From: an uncultured Eubacteriales bacterium
GTDB lineage: Bacteria > Bacillota > Clostridia > Christensenellales > Aristaeellaceae
Length of the DNA: 64,000 nt
NCBI GenBank assembly: GCA_900542445.1
Contig: UQNN01000008.1
Span: 62,001 to 126,000, forward strand
Reading direction: 5' to 3'
The position numbers were made by a program, and so were the translations under genes. Below the pieces are notes generated by a model. That model did no database searches. It saw only the letters and a program-made list of their open reading frames with translations, and had not been told where the DNA came from. Shown piece after piece: positions 25,607-34,685 of the stretch (position 1 is its first letter; each line of letters opens with the position of its first letter).

Positions 25607-27124
25607 TCACAAGGAGCCGAAGGCGACTATGTGAATTTCCCGGAGCAGCGCCCCAACGTCCTCCTCAACATCCCCCACGCGCACGCTCTTCACGCCGAAA
25701 TACTGCGCCATCGATTCGTTCGTCCAAACCGTCGCGTCTTCGTAGGCCGTCGGCTTGCCCGTCACGGTCTGCACCGTCCACGCGGGCAGAATCACATCGT
25801 CCTCCGGCCCCGCCGCTTCGCACAGCGCATATTCACGCTCAAACTGCGCGATGTACGCGTCCTGCGTGCCATCGAGCTGATCGCTCACCAGCTTTTCATA
25901 GTTGCTCAGCTGGCCGCCCAGCAGACAGACCGCCAAAGCCAGCGCCGACAACGCATAGCAGGCGATTCTGCCGCGCCCCGTTGTCAGCGCCTCGCGCTTT
26001 TCGGCCTTCGCCCGCATCAGCGCCATCGCCAGCACAATCGGCATGAACAGCAGCACATAGCTGTGGTACATGTTGACGACGCGGCCCGATCCCGCATACC
26101 CGGAGGAATACATGTGCGGAATGATCATCGCGCAGAGCATCAGATAGCCGCCCAGCAGCGTAAAACCCATCTTTGGCACGCATTCCCCCGTCCCGCCGCG
26201 CGCATTCATGCGGCGGCACGCCGTCGGCAGCGCCAGCAGCAGCAGCGCCAGCAGCGGCGTTTTGAGCATGAACCGCACAATGTATTTCACCGCGTCGCGC
26301 ATCGTCCAGCCGATCGAGGCCAGCAAATAGGAAAGCCCGCTCTCGTGCGCGCCGTCCGTCGCCATGCGGACACTGTTGCCCGGCGCGATCACCGAAAGCA
26401 GCAGCCCGACGCCGATGGGGATCAGCAGCAGCGCCGTGCGAAACGCCGCCTCCCGCTCGCGCGCCGCCAGCCGCCAGAGCGCCAGCATCAGCAGCGCCGC
26501 CGCCGTCATCATCGCGGTGATGTAGTTATCCATGCCCAGCGCAAAGAGCAGCGCCCAGCAGAGCGCAAAACCGAGCAGCGTTTTCGCGCCGCGAACGGGG
26601 CACTCGCTCAGGCTGTCTCCCAGCGAAAGCGTCATCAGCGCGACGGCCTGCGCGCCCATGTAAAACCACGCGCCGTTGAACCAGTACACGCCCTCCACGA
26701 TATCCGGCAGGAACAGCAACTGCACGGCGGAAAGCGCCAAAAACGCCGCGCGCCACGGCAGACCCAGCCGTTTTTTCAGAAAATGCCGCAGAAACACGCC
26801 CGTTCCCAGCAGGCAGAGCGCCAGCAGCACGACGGCATGCGCGCCGTAATGCGCAAGCGAAAACACCGCCGGGTTGAGCGTCATGACGATCACGCCCGTC
26901 ACGGTTCCCTGCCAGTCGCGCCACGTGCGCAAGGCATAGCTGAGCGCGTCCTTGAGCACGTGCAGCACGCTTCCGGTCTGCACCCACGTCGGATGGGTGT
27001 AGACGGCGAAGGTGAAATCATCCGTCGCCGGGTGCGCCGCCTGCGCGCCGAAAAAGAACGGCGCGAGCAGCAGAGCCCAAAACAGAACACCCAGAATCGG
27101 AAGCGCTTTTTTGAAGGTTTTCAT
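25607..27124 (-). CDS. Polytopic membrane protein (DUF6056-like)
   Basis: 505 residues with about ten to twelve predicted membrane helices, opening MKTFKKALPILGVLFWALLLAPFFF. The conserved-looking early DDFTFAVYTHP and WFNGAWFYMGAQA motifs resemble the large DUF6056 group of Gram-positive membrane proteins, thought to be related to GT-C glycosyltransferases; the DD pair would suit that. The C-terminal 100 residues (from NYEKLVSDQLDG) are extracellular-looking. Only one base separates it from the hydrogenase stop, so translation is probably coupled, though the functional link is unclear. Confidence 0.6.
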   Translation of the reverse strand: MKTFKKALPILGVLFWALLLAPFFFGAQAAHPATDDFTFAVYTHPTWVQTGSVLHVLKDALSYALRTWRDWQGTVTGVIVMTLNPAVFSLAHYGAHAVVLLALCLLGTGVFLRHFLKKRLGLPWRAAFLALSAVQLLFLPDIVEGVYWFNGAWFYMGAQAVALMTLSLGDSLSECPVRGAKTLLGFALCWALLFALGMDNYITAMMTAAALLMLALWRLAAREREAAFRTALLLIPIGVGLLLSVIAPGNSVRMATDGAHESGLSYLLASIGWTMRDAVKYIVRFMLKTPLLALLLLALPTACRRMNARGGTGECVPKMGFTLLGGYLMLCAMIIPHMYSSGYAGSGRVVNMYHSYVLLFMPIVLAMALMRAKAEKREALTTGRGRIACYALSALALAVCLLGGQLSNYEKLVSDQLDGTQDAYIAQFEREYALCEAAGPEDDVILPAWTVQTVTGKPTAYEDATVWTNESMAQYFGVKSVRVGDVEEDVGALLREIHIVAFGSL

Positions 27125-27125
27125 G

Positions 27126-28604
27126 TCAGTTTCGTCCGTCCTTCATGTCGATTTCCTTGAAATCGGACATTTCCAGGTTGTCGGCAATGCTGCGGTCGTC
27201 GACGCTGAGCATCAGCTGCCTGCGCATGCCCACGCTCTCGCGCACATCGCTGATCTTCGCCGGACCGTTGACGCAGCCGCCCTCGCAGGCCATGCCCTCG
27301 ATGATCGTCTCATTCAGCTTGCCTACGCGCAGCAGCATCAGCGCTTTCTTGCACTCCGCCGCGCCGGAACACTTGAGACAGCTCACCGGCATGTCGAATT
27401 TCTCTTCGGCCAGCACTTCCTGCACCGCCGCGGACACGCCGCCGGAGGTCGCGAAGTTCTTGCCGTATTTGCTGCCCTGCTGCACGTCGCTGGAAGCCAT
27501 CGCTTCCGGATCGATATTTTTCGCGAGAAACATGGCGTAAAGCTCGTCAAACGTCAGCACGTAGTCCGCGCCGACCTTGCCGGCATCCTTATAGCGCTTG
27601 ACCTCGCTCTTCTTGGCGATGCACGGGCCGATGAACACGACCGTCGCGCCCGGATGCCGCTTCTTGATATAGCGCGCCGTCGCCACCATCGGGGAGACGG
27701 TGTGGCTGACCTTATCGAGCAGCGCCGGATAATGCTTGGCGACCATGTTATAGAAGGCCGGGCAGCAGCTGGTGGTCATGTGGCCGCCCTCGCGCGCAAC
27801 CTCTTTGGCTTCCTGCGCTTCATAATAGGCCGTCGCGTCCGCACCGAGGGAAACCTCCATCGCGTCGGTAAAGCCCAGATACTGAAGCGCGCGAATCATC
27901 TCGCCCACGCTCACGCCGCCGAACTGGCCCTCGATAGACGGGGCAAAGCAGGCGTACACCTCCTGGGTTTCATCGCGGATCGCCTCGATGACGTCCGTGA
28001 TCATGGAGACGTCGGAGATGGCCGAGAACGGGCAGGCGACAGTGCAGTTGCCGCAGGAAATGCACTTGCTGTAATCGATGAACGCGCGGCGGTTCTTTTT
28101 ATCGACGGAAATCGCGTCCACCGGGCAGGAGCGCACGCAGGGGCGGCGCGCATCGGCGATGGCGTTATACGGGCACGCCTGGGCGCACATGCCGCACTCG
28201 CGGCACTTATCCGGGTTGATGATCGCGCCCTGATGGGTCATGGTAATCGCGCCGAAACGGCAGGCTTGCAGACAGCGCTTGGCCATACAGTGCTGGCAGT
28301 TGCTGGTGACGGTATAGCGCTGCAAGGGGCAGCCCTCGCACGCGCTGTTCATGACGGCAACGGTTTCGTCGGTAAAGGTGTAGTGGTTTTCGCCGTCATA
28401 GACGGACGCGCGGCCGCAGGCCCAATCCACGCGGTTGCGCAGCACCTCGCGCTCACGGTAGACGCAGCAGCGATACGTGGGCTGGCTTCCGTGCGGCACG
28501 ATTTCCAGCGGAATAAATTCCTTATGGGCTTCCAGCGTGCCTTCAAAGCAATACTTGGCGACATGCACGAGCACCTCGCGCTTACGGTCAATACGCTCGA
28601 TCAT
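27126..28604 (-). CDS. Monomeric [FeFe] hydrogenase with several [4Fe-4S] clusters
   Basis: 492 residues. Ferredoxin-like cysteine groups occur at 103-116 (CQHCMAKRCLQAC), 134-160 (CRECGMCAQACP and beyond) and 181-191 (CISCGNCTVAC). The H-cluster motifs are TSCCPAF (278-284), GPCIAKKSE (326-334) and MACEGGCVNGP near 437. Standard group A enzymes have TSCCPGW, MPCxxK and MACPGGC, so three positions near the active site differ; the pattern fits the less studied group B-like enzymes. It would reversibly reduce protons with ferredoxin. No HydE/F/G maturases are in the window. GGAGG precedes the ATG. Confidence 0.85.
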   Translation of the reverse strand: MIERIDRKREVLVHVAKYCFEGTLEAHKEFIPLEIVPHGSQPTYRCCVYREREVLRNRVDWACGRASVYDGENHYTFTDETVAVMNSACEGCPLQRYTVTSNCQHCMAKRCLQACRFGAITMTHQGAIINPDKCRECGMCAQACPYNAIADARRPCVRSCPVDAISVDKKNRRAFIDYSKCISCGNCTVACPFSAISDVSMITDVIEAIRDETQEVYACFAPSIEGQFGGVSVGEMIRALQYLGFTDAMEVSLGADATAYYEAQEAKEVAREGGHMTTSCCPAFYNMVAKHYPALLDKVSHTVSPMVATARYIKKRHPGATVVFIGPCIAKKSEVKRYKDAGKVGADYVLTFDELYAMFLAKNIDPEAMASSDVQQGSKYGKNFATSGGVSAAVQEVLAEEKFDMPVSCLKCSGAAECKKALMLLRVGKLNETIIEGMACEGGCVNGPAKISDVRESVGMRRQLMLSVDDRSIADNLEMSDFKEIDMKDGRN

Positions 28605-28629
28605 ATGTTTCCTCCCTGATAAGAGTACG

Positions 28630-28711
28630 GTCGGGGCCTTGCCCCAAACCCCACCAAGAACCTGAGGTTCTTGGATTTCCCACTGCCTTTATCGCTTTGC
28701 GATAAAGGGAA
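28630..28711. repeat. Palindromic half-element
   Basis: GGGGCCTTGCCCC, CAAGAACCTGAGGTTCTTG, GATTTCCCA and the closing hairpin TTTATCGCTTTGCGATAAA. Confidence 0.75.
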
Positions 28712-28804
28712 CGTATAATTTCTTTGATTGCGCTTCTCGACTTTCTCAGTCAACTCCTTCTAAAAGGGAGCCTTTGGGTATAAGCAACCGCAGCTAAAGG
28801 ATAA

Positions 28805-28910
28805 AGCCTCCCTCCTTGAGGGACGTTTGAAATCGTCGCTGCCTGTGGCGGATTCAGACGATGGAAAACGCCGAAGGTTGGCACGACGAAGTCGTGACGG
28901 AAGGAGTTAA
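28805..28910. repeat. About 105-bp dispersed repeat, copy 2
   Basis: Opens with the hairpin CCCTCCTTGAGGG and ends GACGGAAGGAGTTAA, four bases before the stop codon of the reductase on the other strand. It is the inverted counterpart of 23480-23587. Confidence 0.75.
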
Positions 28911-28913
28911 ATG

Positions 28914-29924
28914 TTAAGCGCCGAACTCGGTTTTACATCTTGCAAGCATCTGCCGGATCGGCAGCTGATACGGGCAGCGCTTTTCACATGCGCCGCAGCC
29001 AACGCAGTCCCCCGCTTTTTGGCTCATCGCGGCATAGCGCTGTCTGGCCCAGTCGCCCAGGCCATAGCGATTCAGATAGCCCTCCAGCACGAAAATGCCG
29101 CTGATGGAAATACCCGCCGTGCAGGGCTGGCAATAGTTGCAGCGGCGGCAGAACTGCGTGCCCAGCTCCTTACGGATGGCGTCGAGTTTGGCCTTCTCCG
29201 CCTCGGTCAGCGGGGAGATGTCTTCCATCGCTTCCAAATTCTGGTCGATTTCGCGCACGTCGTACATGCCCGGAATCACGACGGAGACGTTTTCATTCTG
29301 TCGGATGAACCGCAGCGCCAGCCTTGCATCCTCCAGCGCGCCGCCCGCCATCGGCTTCATACAGATAAAGCCGACATTCTGTTCGCGGCACCGCTGCATC
29401 AGCGCTTCGCCCTGCGTTTCCACGATGTTGTAGGGGAACATGACGGTTTCCACCCAGTCCATCGTCAGCGCCTTTTCAAACACGCTTGCCATGTGCGCGG
29501 TCACGCCGATATGGCCGATTCTGCCCGCCGCTTTGGCCTCCAACAGGGCTTCCAGCGCGCCGCCGGGCGCGGTCACCTGTTCCAGCTCCGCGAGGGACGG
29601 GTTATGAATCTGATACAGATCGATATAATCCGTGCGCAGATTATGCAGGCTGGTTTCAATATCCTGCGCCATCGCTTCCTTTGTGCGGGACATGGACTTG
29701 GTCGCCAGCACAAATTTTTCGCGCAGGCCGCCTTCCAGCGCTTCGCCCAGAAAAGACTCGCTGACCGTGTAGCCGCGCGCGGTATCGATATAATTCACGC
29801 CGCGCTCCGCAAGCCGTTCCATCAATTTCCGCGTGACGGACGCGTCCACCTTCTGAATCGGAATGCCGCCGAAGCCCATGCGCGACACGCGCAGGCCGGT
29901 TTTGCCCAAAGTCGTATATTCCAT
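28914..29924 (-). CDS. Aldo/keto reductase with C-terminal [4Fe-4S] ferredoxin domain
   Basis: 336 residues from the ATG at 29922-29924, 7 nt after AGGGAGA. The AKR part runs from MEYTTLGKTGLRVSRMGFGG through YIDTARGYTVSE with the catalytic Tyr and FVLATKSMSRTKE. The C-terminal third carries CRRCNYCQPC and CVGCGACEKRCPY, a ferredoxin-type cluster site. This architecture is widespread in anaerobes as YccK/4Fe-4S-linked reductases of unknown substrate. It is divergent from a TetR regulator, a plausible control partner. Confidence 0.88.
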   Translation of the reverse strand: MEYTTLGKTGLRVSRMGFGGIPIQKVDASVTRKLMERLAERGVNYIDTARGYTVSESFLGEALEGGLREKFVLATKSMSRTKEAMAQDIETSLHNLRTDYIDLYQIHNPSLAELEQVTAPGGALEALLEAKAAGRIGHIGVTAHMASVFEKALTMDWVETVMFPYNIVETQGEALMQRCREQNVGFICMKPMAGGALEDARLALRFIRQNENVSVVIPGMYDVREIDQNLEAMEDISPLTEAEKAKLDAIRKELGTQFCRRCNYCQPCTAGISISGIFVLEGYLNRYGLGDWARQRYAAMSQKAGDCVGCGACEKRCPYQLPIRQMLARCKTEFGA

Positions 29925-30087
29925 TGTGATCTCTCCCTGTTTTTTTGCTTGACGCTCGTGAAAGGAATTGAATCCTGAATTTCCATGACCTATTATAGCG
30001 TTTTTGGGCAGATTTGGCAAGGCGGGCTTGCAAACCCCGCCGAAAAGCGGTAAGCTGTTGGTATGCTTGATTGAAGGAGGCTCTTTC

Positions 30088-30687
30088 ATGGCTTCATCCA
30101 CCCGTGAAAAAATTCTGGCCGTCTCCTTGCGGCTTTTCAACGAACAGGGCTACCGCAACGTCACCATGCGCGCGATTGCCGACGCGCTTTCCATCAGCGT
30201 GGGCAACCTCACCTATCATTTCGCCAAAAAGCAGGATATCGTCGCCGCGCTGATGGACGACATTTTTGCGCAGATGACCGCGACGGCGGATATGCCCGCA
30301 GCGTCGCTGGCGCAGATTGACAGCCTGTTTTCCATGATGCTCGATACGCTTGAGCGGTGTGCTTTTTTCTTTCTCGACAACGAATTGAAGCAGGAAAACG
30401 GTCCGCTTCATCTGGCACATCATACTCACCTTCGCGCGCGCCTGATCGACGGGCTGACCGCGCTCGCAGAACAGGGCTTTTTTATCGAATCCTTCACGCC
30501 GGAGGTCTGCCGGACGCTGATTCAAATCCTGCTGATGAGCCACATGACGTGGCTTAAACAGACCGTGCGCGGCACGGACAAAAACGCCATGAGCAAAACA
30601 GAATTTCTGCGCGCGCATTGGCTGGTGCTTGGACCGTATCTGACCGAAAAAGGGCGGGAAGAATGCCGGGAGCTAATTCGGCGGTAA
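30088..30687 (+). CDS. TetR/AcrR-family transcriptional regulator
   Basis: 199 residues from the ATG at 30088, 7 nt after GAAGGAGG. The N-terminal helix-turn-helix is TREKILAVSLRLFNEQGYRNVTM and AIADALSISVGNLTYHFAKK, followed by the usual helical ligand-binding domain. It shares a 163-bp divergent promoter region with the ferredoxin-type reductase and is convergent with the FMN-binding-like gene, whose leader has a TetR-like palindrome. The ligand is unknown. Confidence 0.88.
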   Translation: MASSTREKILAVSLRLFNEQGYRNVTMRAIADALSISVGNLTYHFAKKQDIVAALMDDIFAQMTATADMPAASLAQIDSLFSMMLDTLERCAFFFLDNELKQENGPLHLAHHTHLRARLIDGLTALAEQGFFIESFTPEVCRTLIQILLMSHMTWLKQTVRGTDKNAMSKTEFLRAHWLVLGPYLTEKGREECRELIRR

Positions 30688-30754
30688 AGGAAAATCGCAT
30701 ATATTTCCGCCCAATGCACGATTTCCAAAATTGCATTCTTCCTCATATATCCAA

Positions 30755-30801
30755 AAACGCCGTCTACGTCCGACACCTTCGGAACCGCAGACAGCGTTTC
30801 T
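30755..30801 (-). terminator. Terminator of the FMN-binding-like gene
   Basis: AAACGCTGTCTGCGG and its near complement form a long stem, followed on the reverse strand by TTTTTGG. Confidence 0.7.
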
Positions 30802-30823
30802 TGTTTGTTTTTTTCAGAGAATC

Positions 30824-31558
30824 TTACTTGCCCTGCGCGTTTGCATACGCACGCTGCGCGATGAGCAGATAGTTCTTCGTGCCCGCCAGCGTCGCGCCAG
30901 TGACCACGTCGGCGACGTTCCAAACGCCGTCCTCACCCTTGACGATTTGATCTTCGGTGTAATTCACACCATTTTCAGTCAGATAGTTCTCGATGCGTTC
31001 GATATTGCCGGGGAATTTGATATCGCTCGGCCAAAATGCCACGCCGTGCTCAATGGAGGCTTTCGTGCCGATTTCAATTTCCGCCGCGGCCTCGCCCTGC
31101 GCATTCAGCAGCGTCGCCGGGTTGCTCTCGTAATACCACACGCCGCCCTCATCGGTGCAGATGTAATCCATCAGCTCGACACTTTCGCCGTTCACTTCGC
31201 CGGTATACACAATGCCGCTCTCCTCCGCCGCACCGGTGAAGGTTACGCCGCCCAGCTCAAAAGACGCCGGATATTGCTTTTCGCCCGCATTCAACACGGC
31301 ATCGCCCAGCTTGGCCGCCGTTTCAGCATCAAGCTCGGCCCATCCTTCTGCGCCGCTGGCGGAATAGGGAATCAGTTTCTCATCAATCTGCACGCCGGTG
31401 ACCGTCTCGCCGTCGCAATCCAGCGTCACGCGAATCAGGCTGTCCGGCTGCTCATTGTCCATGCTGTACACGCCGTAAGCCACGCCTTGTTCAGCCACGG
31501 CCGCGCCGCAGACGCCCAAAACCAGCGCCAAAGTCAGCGCAAGAACCATCTTTTTCAT
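30824..31558 (-). CDS. Secreted FMN-binding-domain-like protein
   Basis: 244 residues from the ATG at 31556-31558 (GGAG nine bases upstream; a TTG six bases earlier is too close to it). Signal peptide MKKMVLALTLALVLGVCGAAVA, then a beta-rich exported protein. Near the C terminus, WNVADVVTGATLAGTKNYL resembles the SGAT flavinylation motif of FMN_bind domains. If the threonine is modified by an ApbE-type enzyme, the protein would take part in extracytoplasmic electron transfer. The first half has no family I recognise. Confidence 0.6.
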   Translation of the reverse strand: MKKMVLALTLALVLGVCGAAVAEQGVAYGVYSMDNEQPDSLIRVTLDCDGETVTGVQIDEKLIPYSASGAEGWAELDAETAAKLGDAVLNAGEKQYPASFELGGVTFTGAAEESGIVYTGEVNGESVELMDYICTDEGGVWYYESNPATLLNAQGEAAAEIEIGTKASIEHGVAFWPSDIKFPGNIERIENYLTENGVNYTEDQIVKGEDGVWNVADVVTGATLAGTKNYLLIAQRAYANAQGK

Positions 31559-31581
31559 GATCAATCGCTCCTTTTCTTTTT

Positions 31582-31597
31582 TAGTACATTCGTACTA
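31582..31597. promoter_or_regulatory. Perfect palindrome, candidate operator
   Basis: TAGTACATTCGTACTA: six-base arms around four bases, 24-39 nt upstream of the FMN-binding-like start. Such AGTAC/GTACT palindromes are typical of TetR-family operators, and a TetR gene lies 0.9 kb away. Confidence 0.5.
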
Positions 31598-31717
31598 GTT
31601 AGAATCATAACACTTTTGACAGCATTTGGCAAGCATTTTCCGCGCATTTTTTGATTTTTTTCCGCCATACTAAGCCGCGAGCGATTGGCTCAAAGACAAA
31701 CATGGAGGGATTGCATC

Positions 31718-31879
31718 ATGGACAACCAGACGATCAACTGTTCCGTTTCTTCCTGCCGTCACCACAACGCGCAGAACCGCTGCGAGCTGCGCAGCATCAA
31801 TGTCTGCGCAAACTGCAACTGCCATTCCGGCAAGAGTGACGAAAGCATGTGCGGCTCCTACGAGTGCGGCTGCAAGTAA
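31718..31879 (+). CDS. Small cysteine-rich DUF1540 protein
   Basis: 53 residues with nine cysteines: INCSVSSCRHHNAQNRCELRS, VCANCNC and ESMCGSYECGCK. The spacing matches DUF1540, a short putative metal-binding domain found in Clostridia and some spore formers. GGAGGG precedes the ATG by 7 nt. Function unknown. Confidence 0.8.
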   Translation: MDNQTINCSVSSCRHHNAQNRCELRSINVCANCNCHSGKSDESMCGSYECGCK

Positions 31880-31882
31880 TGA

Positions 31883-32158
31883 GGGAACGTCGGGGTGATT
31901 TCCGTCACGCTAAATCGCGCACAGCGGGCGCGTGACAGAAATCCTCCGAACCCCGCCAGAAACCTGAGGTTTCTGGACTTCCCACTTCTGTGTCGCTTCG
32001 CGATGCAGGCTAAATAAAAAGGCGCGGCTTTTTTCAAAGCTGCGTCTTTTCATGTACAAAAAGCTTTTTTCCGATTGATCGCAAAGCGATCAATCGTATG
32101 GAAGGTGCCGGGAACTCAGTTCCCGACTGGGATTTGGGGCAACGCCCCAACGTTTCCC
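31883..32158. repeat. Expanded composite palindromic element with terminator in the middle
   Basis: Left half: GGGAACGTCGGGG interrupted by a hairpin module (31897-31943, arms GATTTC..GTCACGC and GCGTGAC..GAAATC), then CAGAAACCTGAGGTTTCTG and GTCGCTTCGCGAT. The middle carries a likely terminator (AAGGCGCGGCTTT / AAAGCTGCGTCTT, 32018-32050) for the DUF1540 gene. Right half: TTGATCGCAAAGCGATCAA, GGGAACTCAGTTCCC, GGGGCAACGCCCC and AACGTTTCCC. Confidence 0.75.
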
Positions 32159-32161
32159 TCG

Positions 32162-33259
32162 TTAAACGTTGAAGCGGAAGAGCGTCACATCGCCGTCCTG
32201 CATCACATAGTCCTTGCCTTCGCTGCGGACAAGTCCCTTTTCCTTGCAGGCGGTCATCGAGCCGTTCGCTTTCAAATCGTTGAAAGAAACGATCTCCGCG
32301 CGGATGAAGCCGCGCTCAAAATCGCTGTGGATCTTGCCCGCCGCCTGCGGCGCTTTCGTGCCCTTGCGGATCGTCCACGCGCGGCACTCGTCCGCGCCCG
32401 CCGTCAGGAAGGAAATCAGGCCCAGCAGGTCATAGCACTCGGCAATCAGGCGATCCAGACCGCTCTTGCCGATGCCCATCTCTTCGAGGAACATGTTCTT
32501 CTCTTCGTCGTCCATCTGCGCGATATCTTCTTCGATCTTCGCAGAAATGACCAGCACTTTGGCGTTTTCGCCCGCCGCAATGGCTTTCACGTCCGTCACG
32601 CCGGGGATGCTGTCCTCATCCTTGCCGAGGTCGTCTTCCTTGATGTTGCAGGCGTAGATCACCGGCTTGGTGGTCAGCAGGAACCACTCACGCGCAATTT
32701 CGCGCTCCTTGTCCGTCATCGGGCAGGTGCGCGCGGGCTGAAGGTTGTCCAGATGCGCCAGCAGCTTTTCACCCAGCGCAGCTTCGTCGGCAAAGCGCTT
32801 TTCGCCGCTCTTGAGCATCTTCACGGCGCGCTCGGCACGCTTAGCCACCGTCTCGCGATCAGCCGCAATCAGTTCAAGGTTGATCGTCTCGATGTCGTGC
32901 TGCGGGTTCAGGCTGTCCGCGTGACGAATGATGTCCGGATCTTCAAAGCAGCGCACGACATGCACAATCGCTTCGCACTCGCGGATATGGGAGAGGAACT
33001 TGTTGCCCAGTCCCTCGCCGTGGCTCGCGCCCTTGACCAGACCCGCAATATCGACGAACTCGATGACCGCCGGGGTCGTCTTTTTCGGATGATACATCTC
33101 GGAAAGTTCATTGAGCCGCTCGTCCGGCACGGCCACAACGCCCGTGTTCGGCTCGATGGTGCAGAACGGATAATTCGCCGCTTCCGCGCCCGCCTTTGTA
33201 ATCGCGTTAAACAAAGTGGATTTGCCGACGTTCGGCAAACCGACAACGCCCAATTTCAT
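32162..33259 (-). CDS. ychF: Ribosome-binding ATPase YchF
   Basis: 365 residues of the Obg-related YchF/OLA1 family: G1 VVGLPNVGKSTLFNAI, G3 VDIAGLVKGASHGEGLG and, in place of the usual NKxD, NIKED (the NxxE signature that favours ATP). The C-terminal TGS-like domain includes RAWTIRKGTKAPQAAGKIHSDFERGFIRAE. It is conserved and linked to translation and redox stress. AAAGGAG lies upstream of the ATG. Confidence 0.96.
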   Translation of the reverse strand: MKLGVVGLPNVGKSTLFNAITKAGAEAANYPFCTIEPNTGVVAVPDERLNELSEMYHPKKTTPAVIEFVDIAGLVKGASHGEGLGNKFLSHIRECEAIVHVVRCFEDPDIIRHADSLNPQHDIETINLELIAADRETVAKRAERAVKMLKSGEKRFADEAALGEKLLAHLDNLQPARTCPMTDKEREIAREWFLLTTKPVIYACNIKEDDLGKDEDSIPGVTDVKAIAAGENAKVLVISAKIEEDIAQMDDEEKNMFLEEMGIGKSGLDRLIAECYDLLGLISFLTAGADECRAWTIRKGTKAPQAAGKIHSDFERGFIRAEIVSFNDLKANGSMTACKEKGLVRSEGKDYVMQDGDVTLFRFNV

Positions 33260-33360
33260 CTATGATCACAACTCCTTTAAGTACTCAACACGGTTACTGA
33301 TTATAACACAGCCCCGCTCTTTTCTCAAGGCACGCCCCGATTTTCCTTGCAAATTCTACC

Positions 33361-33597
33361 TCAAATCGCGATTTTTCCGCGAATATCGCGAATATACTGT
33401 TCAAATTCCACTCTCTTGACCAGTTTCCGCGTTCCAATGTACAAAACAAACGGGCAATTCGGTATTTTCAGCAAGGAGTCGATTTTGTTGATGCCGATGT
33501 TGCTGTATTCTGCCGCTTCGCGAATCGTCAGTGTCATTTTGCACTGAATCGGGACGTTTTGAATCCGATCACTGTCATTTCGAATATTCAGTTCCAT
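33361..33597 (-). CDS. Orphan excisionase-like DNA-binding protein
   Basis: 78 residues from the ATG at 33595-33597, 6 nt after GGAGG. The segment MTLTIREAAEYSNIGINKIDSLLKIPNCPFVLYIGTRKLVKRVEFEQYI matches the Tn916-type excisionase (Xis) winged-helix family. Normally such a gene sits next to a tyrosine integrase, but none is present here. It is AT-richer than its surroundings, which fits a remnant of an integrative element. Confidence 0.75.
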   Translation of the reverse strand: MELNIRNDSDRIQNVPIQCKMTLTIREAAEYSNIGINKIDSLLKIPNCPFVLYIGTRKLVKRVEFEQYIRDIRGKIAI

Positions 33598-33691
33598 TTG
33601 ATTGAACCTCCATCTATCATTTGGTCGTTTGCCTTTCAAAAGCAACAGCTGTTTATGTTTCCACGCATCTCAAGCCGCCCTGGGCAAGGCG

Positions 33692-34619
33692 TCATAGCTT
33701 TGCAGCTCCCCTCAAATCTTCGAGAGGCCGTGAGGAAGTATCATAATCCCCCCATGCCGTGCCGAATTGCATTTTGCCCGGCACGCCCGCCTCGTGGAAT
33801 GTGCCCGTCAGCGCAGAAAGCACGGTATTATCCTGCTCATTCAGGTTAAACAGAATCGTCTTGGGCAGCTCTCCGCGCTCCTCCAGCGCATTGAGAAAAT
33901 GCGAAAGCGGCAACGCAGTCGGTGCGTTGCCGACGGTATCGTACCCCTTGGCCTCTCCGACTGTCTTCACGCCATGCTGATTGGCGTCGCGCAGCGCGCC
34001 GACATGCAGTTTCATCGCCCAGCCGCGCCAGATATGCGCGCCAACCTGCCTTCTCAATCGCCAGCGCCGCGTCAGGTCCCATGGCAGGCAGAACCTTCGT
34101 CTTGAAATCTGCCCATTTCGCCAGCTTTTCGTGGTATTCCAGCGTATCCGCCGGATCTTCCGTCGTACAGAGCGCGTACACGTTGGATTGTTCGATGAAC
34201 GCCTGCGGCGTATGCTTTCCGTCAGAGAGCGCACGCAGGGTTTCCGTCCAAATCGCTTCGGCGTTTGCCTCGTTCAGCGTCTCTCTGATTCCGAAATAGC
34301 GTTGAAGCTCCAAATGCGTCCAATGGAAAACCGGATTTCCCGCCGCATAGGGCAGCGTTCTGGCAAATGCCCTGAAGCGCTCTTTATCGCCGCCTTGACC
34401 GGAAACAAACGCTTCCGGTTCGCCGTTTTGCCGCATCAGCCGCCACTTGTAATGGTCGTCGCCCAGCCAAATCTGGGTGATATTCTCCGCGGGGCGGTTC
34501 TCCCAAATATCTTTGGCACTCAGGTGACAATGATAATCGATAATCGGCATATGCTCTGCATACTGATGATACAGCCGCTTAGCCGTCTCATTTTTCAGCA
34601 GAAAATGTTCGTCCATCAT
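33692..34619 (-). pseudogene. uxaC: Uronate (glucuronate) isomerase remnant
   Basis: The reverse strand from about 34619 encodes a convincing UxaC N terminus (HFLLKNETAKRLYHQYA, PIIDYHCHLSAKDIWENR with the metal-binding HxH, TWTHLELQRYFG-like region). The homology stops after PDAALAIEKA. In another frame, downstream, WAMKLHVGALRDANQHG, ALPLSHFLNALEERGELPKTILFNLN and GKMQFGTAW continue the family, ending early at 33692. So there is an internal deletion with a frame change, and the last 60 or so residues are missing. A full-length enzyme has about 465 residues. It cannot make a working isomerase. Confidence 0.8.
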
Positions 34620-34685
34620 CAAGCAACTCTCTGATCTCTTCTTCATTGTTTCTTTGCAGATATTCCATCAGATTGTCGAGCATAT

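Larger units (their letters stand above)
28605..28913. other. Intergenic region packed with repeats
   Basis: 309 bp between the hydrogenase start and the end of the aldo/keto reductase gene. It contains a palindromic half-element (28630-28711), a partial GGAG-type repeat (28751-28798), and the full dispersed repeat at 28805-28910. No reading frame of note. Confidence 0.65.

Noticed and set aside
33692..34646. Two separate small genes in the uronate isomerase region
   Set aside because: Both frames match successive parts of one family, so a broken gene is the simpler reading.
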